Shown here: positions 1 to 8,055 of the stretch, piece after piece
Numbering within the stretch: position 1 is the stretch's first letter
Layout of the letters: each line of letters begins with the position of its first letter
NCBI GenBank assembly: GCA_023251855.1
Contig: JAHEYA010000007.1
Span: 1 to 16,232 of the forward strand
DNA: 16,232 nucleotides
Source: Bacteroidota bacterium
Lineage (GTDB): Bacteria > Bacteroidota > Bacteroidia > 2-12-FULL-35-15
Direction of reading: 5' to 3'
The notes under the pieces: generated by a model
What the model saw: the letters and a program-made list of their open reading frames with translations, nothing else
Told to the model about the DNA's origin: nothing
Database searches by the model: none
Program-made: the position numbers and the translations under genes

Positions 1-2362
1 GATTTTCATTTTTAAATCCCGATATTTTTTTACCCAACAAATCAAATAATCCAATCTCCACTTTTTCCGATTTCATTAATTTGTAATCAAGAGTTGTACT
101 GTTTTCAAACGGACTCGGGTACACGCTTAATCCTATTATAGGATTCTGTTCCTCAACAGTAGTAGTGTTGGCAACTACCATTTGGCCATTTGAACTGGAA
201 ATTGAAGACAGCATTCCCGCTCCGTTTTCCGACCATATATTAAAATAATAAATTTGATTTATTATTAATGTAAGTGGATTTTTGGTAGCTATCAACTGAA
301 TAAAATTATCGGTTGAGCCGGATGTACTGGTATCTCCGGGACTTGTGCCAATCGTGTAATGGTATTTTGCAATTCCTGAATTAGGGTCGGATGATGGCGA
401 CCAATTGGCTGTTAACTCAGTACTATCAGTAGTTACAGTAATGTCAGCTCCTGACCCATCATTTACAAATGCCACCGCAGATGGTGCCGTACGATCCACA
501 TTTACATTGGTTGAAACGATGGTTGACAGGTTACCTGCTACATCAGTAACAATTGATTCTATTTTACCTGCACATTGCGAAGGGCTTGTGTTTTCATAAC
601 GAATATCATTTGTAGTACCGGCTCCTACATTTATTATTGTTGATGATGCTCTTGATCGGAAAACTTTAAAATAATTTATTTTCATACTTGCATTAGTTGT
701 TCTGAATGAAACATATTTACCGGTTGCTATTGGGCTTCCATCCTGCCAGCTATCAATAAGTGTATTATCAATATACATATCCATTTTGCCGGTAATACGG
801 CTGTATACAAGTTTAAAATCATAAAACTGACCTGCAACAAAACTAAAATTTTTAGTTTTTACAAGCATCGGAATATCGTTTGTTACTTTAAAAAATTGCA
901 GTTTGTTTTCATCCACACGGAACATTACAAAATAGGAATTTCCTCTGTTTGGTAATGATGCGCTATCACTGAAAAAATGAAAGCCTCCTTGGCGGTTACT
1001 TCCTCCTCCTTCTATTTTTGCATTCCAATGATACAAGTATTTGTTAGATAAATTTTGTGTTAATTGGCCCGAAAGATTTGAATTACTTACCGAATCATCA
1101 CTCTGTATTAAAAACCCTGTAGCGTTTGCCCATGTTCCTGTATAGCCCGTCCATTCAGCATTTAGTGCATTATCAAAATTATCATTGGCGAAACCATTCA
1201 AACCGTTTGCTCTCCATTCTGTTCCGTTAAAATCAATCACCCTGTAATAACTTTTACCGATACCGGAACCTAAACTATCATCCGTATCAGTAAAAGTGGC
1301 GGTGAAGCTACTATCCTGCCAAACTGGAAGCGGGTCAATAATTGTTGCAGGAGAAATTATATCACAAAATGGAATGGTAAAAGTGGGGCCATCTGTATAA
1401 ACATTGCCAACCATAATGCGCCAGTAATAAGTAGCGTTAGCCTGAAAAGTAAGTGCAGGGGTAAAGCCCGATGATCCGCTAAGGACAGTTACATTGGAAG
1501 CCGGTTTTGAATAAAAACTACTGAATGCAGAATCAAGTGAAACTTGCAAAACCCAGTTAGTATTAGAGTTTAGCCAGTTGAAATTAACCGTTGCATTGGG
1601 GCAGCCGCTAATAGTAGTATTTAGACCGTTCGGGCAATTAACAATGGTTACTCCCACTGAAGAGCAGTTCGACCAGCATGCCTGTGAGCTAAGTGAACGA
1701 AGGTAATACTGACCTGATGCTGTTACTGTATGCGTACTGAATGTATCGGTGGTACTTATCCCACAGCTGGTACCCTGCCAATAGTAGGTTTGACCTCCAG
1801 GGGCATTTGGAGTAGTGAGTGTTACAGGCCCACAACTATTTGAACTTTGCGATAGTGCAGATGGAGGTGCAGGAGTAGGTGCTACCGAAACTGCAATCGG
1901 AGAGCAGGCGGTTGCCCAACAACCACCACCAATATCTCTTGCCCTTAACTTATATATTCCTGAAGTGGGCGCGGTATAATGAAGAGCTGCATTACTACTG
2001 TTTGTTCCGCAAGTGGTACCTTGCCAATAATATTTTTCTCCTGCAGGAGGAGCTGCTCTTGTTAATGTTTGTGCCCCACATTGATTTGTTGTAGCCGTAG
2101 GTATTGGAGCATTTGCCGGTATTGGTTTTATCGTTACCGTTTTTGAACTGCTTGCTGACCATGCTCCTCCGGAAGTATATTTTGCTCTCAAATAATAAGT
2201 ATTTGTTCCTGGAACATTTGCGGTATAATTCAAGGAGGAGTTTCCGGTATTGGTTCCATTAGCATTTGTGCCTTGCCAGTAATAGGTGCATCCTGAAGGT
2301 GGATTAGCCCGTGTAAGTGTTTTGTCGCCACAATTATTGTTAGAAGTAACAGTTGGGGTAGG
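1..2362. repeat. Long imperfect direct repeat, copy 1 (C-terminal chassis of the NlpC/P60 protein)
   Basis: This stretch encodes the C-terminal repeat module of the left-hand gene and aligns with 4193-6545. The offset is 4183 bases at one end and 4192 at the other, so only about three codons of net length difference occur over roughly 735 residues. The proteins appear about 65-75 percent identical by eye, and short DNA blocks are identical. It reflects duplication of the module, with different catalytic domains upstream in each copy. Confidence 0.85.
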
Positions 2363-3019
2363 CGGTGGCAATGCATTCACCACATGATTATAATACCTTG
2401 GAGAGTATGAAGTTACCTGGCTTGGTGTATAAGAAAGAAAAACATTTTTCCAATACGTTCCACAAGATTCCTGACAAGAAATAGTTCCATTGTTATATGA
2501 CAAAACCAAGCGCACATGACTTGAAGCATAATTTAAACAATCTCCGGGCAATAGCTGTGAATAATGGCTCCATGCTGTTGAAATACTTGGTATACAACTG
2601 GTGGAACAATGGTAACTTATCCCCCATGCTTCAGAAACAAAACCGGAACAATCGCATCCTGCACCACAAGAAGTGCCACTTAAGCCGGAACACCCGCCCT
2701 GACCGCCAAAACCACTACAGGCATCACCGGCTGATTTTCCGCTGTTCATCCCTGCTATGAATTGATTTGTTGTATTAAAGCCACCCCAGCAATAGGGCAT
2801 ACCGGTATGGTGAGTGCCAACTGTTACCCAATTAGGAGAATAAACCGCACGAGAGCTTCCGCAATGAGCGCCATTCCATATATTGTTGTTGTGGGTTGTC
2901 CAGGCGAAATTACCAAAAGGTGCCGCATTACTTAATATTTGAGGCCTTGTAATCTGTGTAAAGCCGGAATAGCCACACAATAAAAAAAACAATATGCTTG
3001 TACCGTAAATTTTTTTCAT
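1..3019 (-). CDS. Secreted NlpC/P60-type peptidase with Ig/LamG repeats and T9SS type A sorting domain (3' end cut by window)
   Basis: The frame is open from the ATG at 3019 to the window edge (1006 codons) with no stop. Residues 1-21 form a signal peptide. Residues about 40-200 resemble an NlpC/P60 (papain-like) cell-wall peptidase: YCWGG at 76-80, then D123-C124-S-G-F as the nucleophile motif, then LLPGD and SHVRL with the likely catalytic H168. A Gly/Cys-rich stretch (C101, C110, C118, C122) precedes the nucleophile. Three Ig-like repeats follow from about 220 (YYWQGT and YYLRA signatures), then an FnIII-like unit, a LamG-like domain around 610-790, another FnIII-like unit, and a Por-type sorting domain from about 964 (VYPSPFENS). 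Alignment with the paralogue at 4071-7808 predicts that only about 40 residues are missing. Family members cut stem peptides, typically gamma-D-Glu to diamino acid; the exact bond here is inferred. It is the third gene of a minus-strand operon, starting 15 bases after its neighbour's stop. Confidence 0.87.
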   Translation of the reverse strand, partial: MKKIYGTSILFFLLCGYSGFTQITRPQILSNAAPFGNFAWTTHNNNIWNGAHCGSSRAVYSPNWVTVGTHHTGMPYCWGGFNTTNQFIAGMNSGKSAGDACSGFGGQGGCSGLSGTSCGAGCDCSGFVSEAWGISYHCSTSCIPSISTAWSHYSQLLPGDCLNYASSHVRLVLSYNNGTISCQESCGTYWKNVFLSYTPSQVTSYSPRYYNHVVNALPPPTPTVTSNNNCGDKTLTRANPPSGCTYYWQGTNANGTNTGNSSLNYTANVPGTNTYYLRAKYTSGGAWSASSSKTVTIKPIPANAPIPTATTNQCGAQTLTRAAPPAGEKYYWQGTTCGTNSSNAALHYTAPTSGIYKLRARDIGGGCWATACSPIAVSVAPTPAPPSALSQSSNSCGPVTLTTPNAPGGQTYYWQGTSCGISTTDTFSTHTVTASGQYYLRSLSSQACWSNCSSVGVTIVNCPNGLNTTISGCPNATVNFNWLNSNTNWVLQVSLDSAFSSFYSKPASNVTVLSGSSGFTPALTFQANATYYWRIMVGNVYTDGPTFTIPFCDIISPATIIDPLPVWQDSSFTATFTDTDDSLGSGIGKSYYRVIDFNGTEWRANGLNGFANDNFDNALNAEWTGYTGTWANATGFLIQSDDSVSNSNLSGQLTQNLSNKYLYHWNAKIEGGGSNRQGGFHFFSDSASLPNRGNSYFVMFRVDENKLQFFKVTNDIPMLVKTKNFSFVAGQFYDFKLVYSRITGKMDMYIDNTLIDSWQDGSPIATGKYVSFRTTNASMKINYFKVFRSRASSTIINVGAGTTNDIRYENTSPSQCAGKIESIVTDVAGNLSTIVSTNVNVDRTAPSAVAFVNDGSGADITVTTDSTELTANWSPSSDPNSGIAKYHYTIGTSPGDTSTSGSTDNFIQLIATKNPLTLIINQIYYFNIWSENGAGMLSSISSSNGQMVVANTTTVEEQNPIIGLSVYPSPFENSTTLDYKLMKSEKVEIGLFDLLGKKISGFKNEN

Positions 3020-3034
3020 TGTTTTTGCTGTTTT

Positions 3035-4054
3035 TTAATCCACTTTAACTAAGTGATCATTGAAATGGTATTTAATTGCTGTTAAAGCAGCCGGATATCC
3101 TTTAGCCATCATTGACCTGTTCTCTTCAAGCGAAAAAACAGTTATCCCTTGAGGTGCAGTAACCATATTTAACAGCGCACCGGTTGATGAAACATAAAAA
3201 TCCGTAAAAGAAAGTACGTAATAACAATCGGGCACTTTGATACTTGAAACAATGTTGCCTAATCCATTTTTATTCAATTCAATTGCTATGATTTTTCTTT
3301 CAACACTTATCGGATTTTCTGAAACAAATGTTTGAACGTCCAGAATTAGCCTATTTTCAGTTGACCCAACAACAAAGGCTCCTGCAATCCTTAAGTCGGT
3401 AGTAAAGGTTTTTTCACTTGTTTTGCCACTCGCCTGTCCGGATGTTTTTATCTCGATCGAATATGAATTATCGCCAGTAATTTTTGAAATCACAAAAACA
3501 CCATTTGATGTTATCCAGCCTTCAAATTCTTTAACGGCAACAGAAGCTCCATTTGATTCTATCATTAAACTATTTCCTGTTGGTAATAATAAATAAGTGG
3601 AATTATTAAAACGTGTTAATCTCACAACCGCTATATATGAAGCCGGAAATTCAAACGTTTTTATTTTTTTGCCTGCCTCATTGTAAGTAACCACAGACTG
3701 TTCATCAAGCACATAAAATAATCCGTTTTCATAAACAAAATTTCTTGGAATAAATGAAATGGGGAATTTTTTTATCGCTTTCCCATTATTTTTATTGGTA
3801 ATAATAATTTCGTTGCTTGCATTTGATAAAAAAGCAATTCTGTTTTCATCCATTACCGCAAAAGAAGTAGCGCCAATATTGGCTCCGGGCACCTCTTTGT
3901 AAGGAACACCATCTGTAGTATTCCATTTGGTTGAAGATATTTCTTTAACATTCCAACCTGTTAGTGTTTGTTTATTTTGTGAGTGGAGTGTTTCTAAACC
4001 ACTAATAAAAACAACTAATACAAGTAGAATTAAATATGCGTTTTTTAGTTTCAT
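3035..4054 (-). CDS. Exported protein of unknown function, possibly beta-propeller
   Basis: This 339-residue protein starts with a lysine-containing N-terminus and a hydrophobic signal sequence ending near HSQ (residues 24-26), so it should be exported. There is no lipobox and no T9SS sorting domain, which points to the periplasm or release by another route. The rest is a series of short beta-strand-like segments with turn motifs (for example NKNNGK, NEAGKK, ELNKNG), reminiscent of WD40/YVTN-type propeller blades. I recognise no family and see no catalytic motif. It lies between two secreted peptidoglycan hydrolases with gaps of 16 and 15 bases, so it is almost certainly cotranscribed with both. 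Possible roles are a protective or immunity factor, a chaperone, or a binding partner; none of these is shown by the sequence. Confidence 0.8.
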   Translation of the reverse strand: MKLKNAYLILLVLVVFISGLETLHSQNKQTLTGWNVKEISSTKWNTTDGVPYKEVPGANIGATSFAVMDENRIAFLSNASNEIIITNKNNGKAIKKFPISFIPRNFVYENGLFYVLDEQSVVTYNEAGKKIKTFEFPASYIAVVRLTRFNNSTYLLLPTGNSLMIESNGASVAVKEFEGWITSNGVFVISKITGDNSYSIEIKTSGQASGKTSEKTFTTDLRIAGAFVVGSTENRLILDVQTFVSENPISVERKIIAIELNKNGLGNIVSSIKVPDCYYVLSFTDFYVSSTGALLNMVTAPQGITVFSLEENRSMMAKGYPAALTAIKYHFNDHLVKVD

Positions 4055-4070
4055 CCGTATGATTTAAAAA

Positions 4071-7000
4071 CTATTTAAATTCAATTTTAACAAAAGCAGT
4101 TGTTTTTTCTGTTTTAAAAACAACCAGATAAAGGCCTTTGTTCAAGCCCAGTTGAGTACCATCTATCTTATATTTATACTCGCCTGCTCCTTGTTCTTCA
4201 TTTTTTAATTCTGTTAGTTTTTTGCCCAATACATCAAATAAACTAATCTCGATTTTTTCTGATTTTGTTAATTTGTAATTCACCGTTGTACTGTTATTAA
4301 ATGGATTGGGATAAATATTTATGCCCGTTAATCCTATTTCTTCTTCAACATTAATAGTGTTTGCAACATACTTTTGTCCGTTTGAACTTGTTACTGCTGA
4401 TAACATTCCGGCACCATTTTCTGCCTGAATATTAAAATAATAAATTTGATTTACGATTAATTGTAAAGCACTTTTTGTTCCCAGTAATTGTAGCAAATTA
4501 TCTGTTGAACCACATACACTTGTATCGCCCGGGCTTGTGCCTATTGAATAATGATATTTTGCTATCCCTGAATTTGGGTCAGCTGATGGTGACCAGTTGG
4601 CGGTTAACTCTGTACTATCAGTTGTTGTGATTATATCCGCTCCCGGGCCATCATTTACAAATGGTATTGCACTTGGGGCTGTCCAATCTACATCTACTGT
4701 GCTGGATTGTAATGTTGACAGATTACCTGCTACATCATTTACTATCGATTCTATTTTACCTGCTGATTGGGTTACACTTGTATTTTCGTACCGTATATCA
4801 TTATTGTTTCCTGTTCCTACATTGATCATTACTGAAGGGTTACGTGAACGGAAGGTTTTAAAATAATTCACGATCATACTTGATGTGCTTGTTTTGAAGG
4901 ATACATATCTTCCGCTTGATAGTGGGCTACCATCCTGCCAGCTTTCTACCACGGTATTATCAATGTAAACATCCATCTTGCCGGTGATCCGATTATAGAT
5001 CAGTTTAAAATCATAGAACTGACCCGGGGTAAAGCTATAGTTTTTGCTTTTTACTAATGCCGGGATATCATTGGTTATTTTATAGAATTGTAGCTTATTA
5101 TCGTCTATCCTGAATACTACTTCATACGAGTTTCCTCTGTTGGGTAGTGATGCACTATCACTGAAAAAATAAAATCCTGCTTTTCTGCTGCTTCCACTGC
5201 CTTCTATTTTTGCATTCCAATGGTACAGGTAGCGGTTGGAAAGATTTTGTGTTAATGCTGTGGATAGGTTGGTATTGTTTAATGTATCATTACTTTGTAC
5301 CAAAAATCCTGAATTGGTTGCCCACGTACCTGCATGATTGCTCCATTCAGGACTCAGGTTGGTATTATCAAAATTGTCATTGGCAAATCCGCGCGCTGTA
5401 TTGGCTCTCCATTCGCTACCATTAAAATCAAGTACTCTGTAATAGCTTTTACCTAAACCTGATCCTAAGCTATCATCTGCATCGGTAAATGTTGCGGTAA
5501 AGCTGCTATCCTGCCAAGTGGATGCAAACGGGTTGATGATAGTGGTGGGTGCTATAATATCACAAAAAGGTACTCTAAATGGCGGACCATAGGTATATAC
5601 ATTACCTGTGGCTATTCTCCAATAATAGGTAGCGTTTGGCTGAATGGTTAATGCAGGGCTAAATCCTGCAGGGGCTGTCAGCAAAGTAACATTGGGTGCT
5701 GATTTAGAGAAATAGCTACTAAATGCTGAATCTAATGATACTTGTAACGACCAGTTATTATTGGAATTGATCCAACTGAAGTTTACCGGTGGTCCCGGAC
5801 AAGCACCATTGGATGAACCAAGGTTAGTAGGACAATCAATGATGGTTACTCCTACTGATGAGCAGTTCGACCAGCAGGCTTGATTACTTAATGCTCTTAG
5901 ATAGTATATACCTGATGTACTCGCTATAGTTGTACTTGCCGGATTTGTCATATCTATTCCACAGCTGGCGCCTTGCCAGTAATAGGTTTGTCCTGCCGGA
6001 GCTGTACCCATGGTTAAGGTTAACGGGCCACAACTGTTTGTACTTACTGATGGGGTTGGTGGTGTTGCCGGGGTAGGTGCTACTGCTACCGCTACTGATG
6101 AACAATTGTTTGACCAGCAACCTGCTGTTGTTCGGGCTCTCAGATAATAGGTGCCTGTTGTTGGTGCTGAAAATGTTGTTGCATGCCCATGGCTGGTGGT
6201 AGTACCACAGCTGGTATTTTGCCAATAAAAATCTACTCCGCCCGGTTCGGCACCGTGGGTTAAGGTTTGCGGACCACACTGATTGGTAGTGGTACTCGGT
6301 GCCGGTGCATCTGCAGGTACCGGATTTACAGTTACTGCTACTGAGCTGCATGCCGACCATACTCCATTGGATTTGGCTCTTAAATAATAAGTACCGGAAC
6401 TGGTACAGGTATAGGTTGAAGATGAATTTCCTGTACTGGTACCACAACTGGTGCCCTGCCAGTAATATGTGGTGCCCGAAGGGGGATTGGGACGTGACAA
6501 TGTTTTGTCGCCACAGGCATTGTTGGTGGAAGCAGGAGTAGGGGGATTTGGCGGACCGGAATTACAATTATTTATTTTACAATAATAGAGCGGCCAGTTC
6601 CAGTTAATTCCTGGATCAACATGTGTTTGATTGGGAAACATTTGATGCCCCTTGATATGAATACTGGCAGGCTTTACACAGCCTCCGCTACAGGAAGGAC
6701 CATTCCAGCAAGTAGTAGGGTTAATACCATAACCACTACTAACACAAATATCTCTGACTAAAGCCGCAGAACCAGTGTACATTGCATTGGTGTACCACGA
6801 TGGGTTATTAACATACCCCTCATGTTCTATACCAATAGTATACAGATTTTCAGAGCCAACATGCCAGGCCTTTTGATATTCACGAACACATTGGGTTAGT
6901 TGTCCATCTGACGAACGTGCCACATAATGGGCCGAAACCTGAGCATTACAATTGTGAAACCAACCAATACAGCCTGAGTAAGAACCCTGTACCGTATGAA

Positions 7001-7808
7001 TAGTTACAGCAGAGATAGATGTACCATTTCGAGAACTATAATTACAAGTTAGCAGATTAGTAAGTGCCGGACCATAATCAGTGCTTTGTGTTGAAGGCGG
7101 GCCACCTGGACTATGGCTTTTATGGTAGTGATTTCCATTTTTATTTATAATGGATTTTTCGCTAACAATAACAAAAGGAGAACTCAATACCTTATAATTA
7201 TCTTCGCCAAAAATAGTTGCCAGATTTATGGTATACAGCGGAAAACCATATGCTTGCTGATATTCCTGCTTATTAAGAAAATAGAGAATGGAATATAACT
7301 GAGTATTAAGTGCGAAATTATTTTGAAGATCATCATCCGGAAGCTCGCTTAATGCAATAAGAACAGGAACCTGGCTTGCAATATCATTGGTTTGAGCATT
7401 TAAATTTGACATTAATACCGAATACGCTTTGGCACACGCTAAAATATTTGTTTTCGGATCATTAATAATGTCTTGTGTTGAATAACCCGACAGTGTGGAT
7501 ACCGTAACCAAATTATTTCTGAAATAATTTTTACCATCAAGTGTAAGGCCCATAACGCCATAGGCATTTGGCAAACCGATACAGCTTTCGGGATCATTTA
7601 CAGTATGTGTGATATGAAAAAATCGCGAATTGTTAAAAGCGACTGCTTCAAGCATCCCCTGCGGAATTTCAGGGTAATCTATATAGGCTTGCATAAATTC
7701 TGCCTGATAATTATTTATTGGCGGAACATCTACAGGTACAGAGTTTTGTTGTGAAAAAGAAAAATGAAACAACCCAAAACAAAGTAAAAGGAGTAAGTTT
7801 TTCCTCAT
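4071..7808 (-). CDS. Secreted two-domain murein hydrolase (transglycosylase-like + amidase_2) with T9SS type A sorting domain
   Basis: This 1245-residue protein has a signal peptide (1-20, ending FSFSQ). Residues about 35-200 look like a lysozyme/SLT-type domain: IPQGMLEAVAFN puts a candidate catalytic glutamate at E54, and a GVMGL motif follows at 84-88. Residues about 240-410 are amidase_2 (zinc N-acetylmuramoyl-L-alanine amidase, AmpD/PGRP fold): H271 in TIHT, H316 in AWHVG, E328 in IGIEHEG, H388 in KGHQM and D398 in HVDPG. By alignment to AmpD, H271, H388 and D398 would bind zinc; H396 sits where AmpD has its catalytic lysine. Then come three Ig-like repeats (about 422-660), an FnIII-like unit, a LamG-like domain (about 808-988), another FnIII-like unit and a type A sorting domain (about 1162-1245, IYPNPFNNS). 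It is the first gene of a three-gene operon, about 26 bases below a strong promoter. The amidase call is firm; the transglycosylase-like call is weaker. Confidence 0.93.
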   Translation of the reverse strand: MRKNLLLLLCFGLFHFSFSQQNSVPVDVPPINNYQAEFMQAYIDYPEIPQGMLEAVAFNNSRFFHITHTVNDPESCIGLPNAYGVMGLTLDGKNYFRNNLVTVSTLSGYSTQDIINDPKTNILACAKAYSVLMSNLNAQTNDIASQVPVLIALSELPDDDLQNNFALNTQLYSILYFLNKQEYQQAYGFPLYTINLATIFGEDNYKVLSSPFVIVSEKSIINKNGNHYHKSHSPGGPPSTQSTDYGPALTNLLTCNYSSRNGTSISAVTIHTVQGSYSGCIGWFHNCNAQVSAHYVARSSDGQLTQCVREYQKAWHVGSENLYTIGIEHEGYVNNPSWYTNAMYTGSAALVRDICVSSGYGINPTTCWNGPSCSGGCVKPASIHIKGHQMFPNQTHVDPGINWNWPLYYCKINNCNSGPPNPPTPASTNNACGDKTLSRPNPPSGTTYYWQGTSCGTSTGNSSSTYTCTSSGTYYLRAKSNGVWSACSSVAVTVNPVPADAPAPSTTTNQCGPQTLTHGAEPGGVDFYWQNTSCGTTTSHGHATTFSAPTTGTYYLRARTTAGCWSNNCSSVAVAVAPTPATPPTPSVSTNSCGPLTLTMGTAPAGQTYYWQGASCGIDMTNPASTTIASTSGIYYLRALSNQACWSNCSSVGVTIIDCPTNLGSSNGACPGPPVNFSWINSNNNWSLQVSLDSAFSSYFSKSAPNVTLLTAPAGFSPALTIQPNATYYWRIATGNVYTYGPPFRVPFCDIIAPTTIINPFASTWQDSSFTATFTDADDSLGSGLGKSYYRVLDFNGSEWRANTARGFANDNFDNTNLSPEWSNHAGTWATNSGFLVQSNDTLNNTNLSTALTQNLSNRYLYHWNAKIEGSGSSRKAGFYFFSDSASLPNRGNSYEVVFRIDDNKLQFYKITNDIPALVKSKNYSFTPGQFYDFKLIYNRITGKMDVYIDNTVVESWQDGSPLSSGRYVSFKTSTSSMIVNYFKTFRSRNPSVMINVGTGNNNDIRYENTSVTQSAGKIESIVNDVAGNLSTLQSSTVDVDWTAPSAIPFVNDGPGADIITTTDSTELTANWSPSADPNSGIAKYHYSIGTSPGDTSVCGSTDNLLQLLGTKSALQLIVNQIYYFNIQAENGAGMLSAVTSSNGQKYVANTINVEEEIGLTGINIYPNPFNNSTTVNYKLTKSEKIEISLFDVLGKKLTELKNEEQGAGEYKYKIDGTQLGLNKGLYLVVFKTEKTTAFVKIEFK
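4193..6545. repeat. Long imperfect direct repeat, copy 2 (C-terminal chassis of the amidase protein)
   Basis: This is the partner of 1-2362. The repeat boundary lies just after the amidase_2 domain, at the proline-rich linker PPTP (residue 422 here, residue 220 in the other protein). Upstream of that boundary the two proteins share no visible similarity. Such a break fits domain shuffling or recombination between cargo genes. Confidence 0.85.
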
Positions 7809-7833
7809 GTTCAGATAGGTTAAGTGCGAGATA

Positions 7834-7865
7834 CAAACGTAATGAAAATAAATTAAAATAGCAAA
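7834..7865 (-). promoter_or_regulatory. Bacteroidota-type promoter of the murein hydrolase operon
   Basis: Read on the minus strand, TTTG (7865-7862) is followed by 20 bases and then TACGTTTG (7841-7834). This is an exact fit to the -33 TTTG / -7 TAnnTTTG pattern of the primary sigma factor in this phylum. The ATG at 7808 lies 25 bases below the -7 box, implying a leader of only about 20 bases. The two downstream genes have no room for their own promoters. Confidence 0.75.
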
Positions 7866-7896
7866 TTAAAAACGTTGGTACTGTTGGCATTTTTTG

Positions 7897-7916
7897 TGTC
7901 TCACAAACGAGAGACA
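7897..7916. repeat. Inverted repeat between divergent genes
   Basis: TGTCTC (7897-7902) and GAGACA (7911-7916) form a perfect 6-base inverted repeat with an 8-base spacer. It lies between the minus-strand operon promoter and the likely plus-strand lipoprotein promoter. It could be an operator or a small hairpin. It is short enough to be chance. Confidence 0.3.
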
Positions 7917-7940
7917 ACCAAAGTTTTGTTTTGCCTGTTC

Positions 7941-7967
7941 TTGACTGAAAACTAATTCTTATATTTG
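7941..7967 (+). promoter_or_regulatory. Possible promoter of the small lipoprotein gene
   Basis: TATATTTG at 7960-7967 matches the TAnnTTTG -7 element. The nearest TTG (7941-7943) lies 16 bases upstream, somewhat closer than usual, so the -33 part is uncertain. A start just after the -7 box would give a leader of about 80 bases before the ATG at 8056. Confidence 0.45.
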
Positions 7968-8055
7968 CAAAACAAAAGTGGAGACAAGCGACCACTTAAA
8001 AAAACAGGGCGACACCGAAAAGCCCGATGTGTTGGACATTCAAAATATAAATAAA

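Noticed and set aside
421..2355. Tandem repeated segments as CRISPR or satellite DNA
   Set aside because: The repeats are diverged protein-domain repeats in frame within a coding gene, without uniform spacers.
405..4866. Similar short plus-strand open frames at 405-599 and 4597-4866
   Set aside because: They resemble each other only because they lie antisense to corresponding positions of the duplicated chassis.
5884..6447. A 187-codon open frame on the minus strand inside the amidase gene
   Set aside because: It is an alternate-frame shadow of the Ig-like repeats in the larger gene, with no start context or family resemblance of its own.
7711..7995. Minus-strand 94-codon frame overlapping the start of the amidase gene
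   Set aside because: It overlaps the signal-peptide coding region and the operon promoter in another frame and has no recognisable features.
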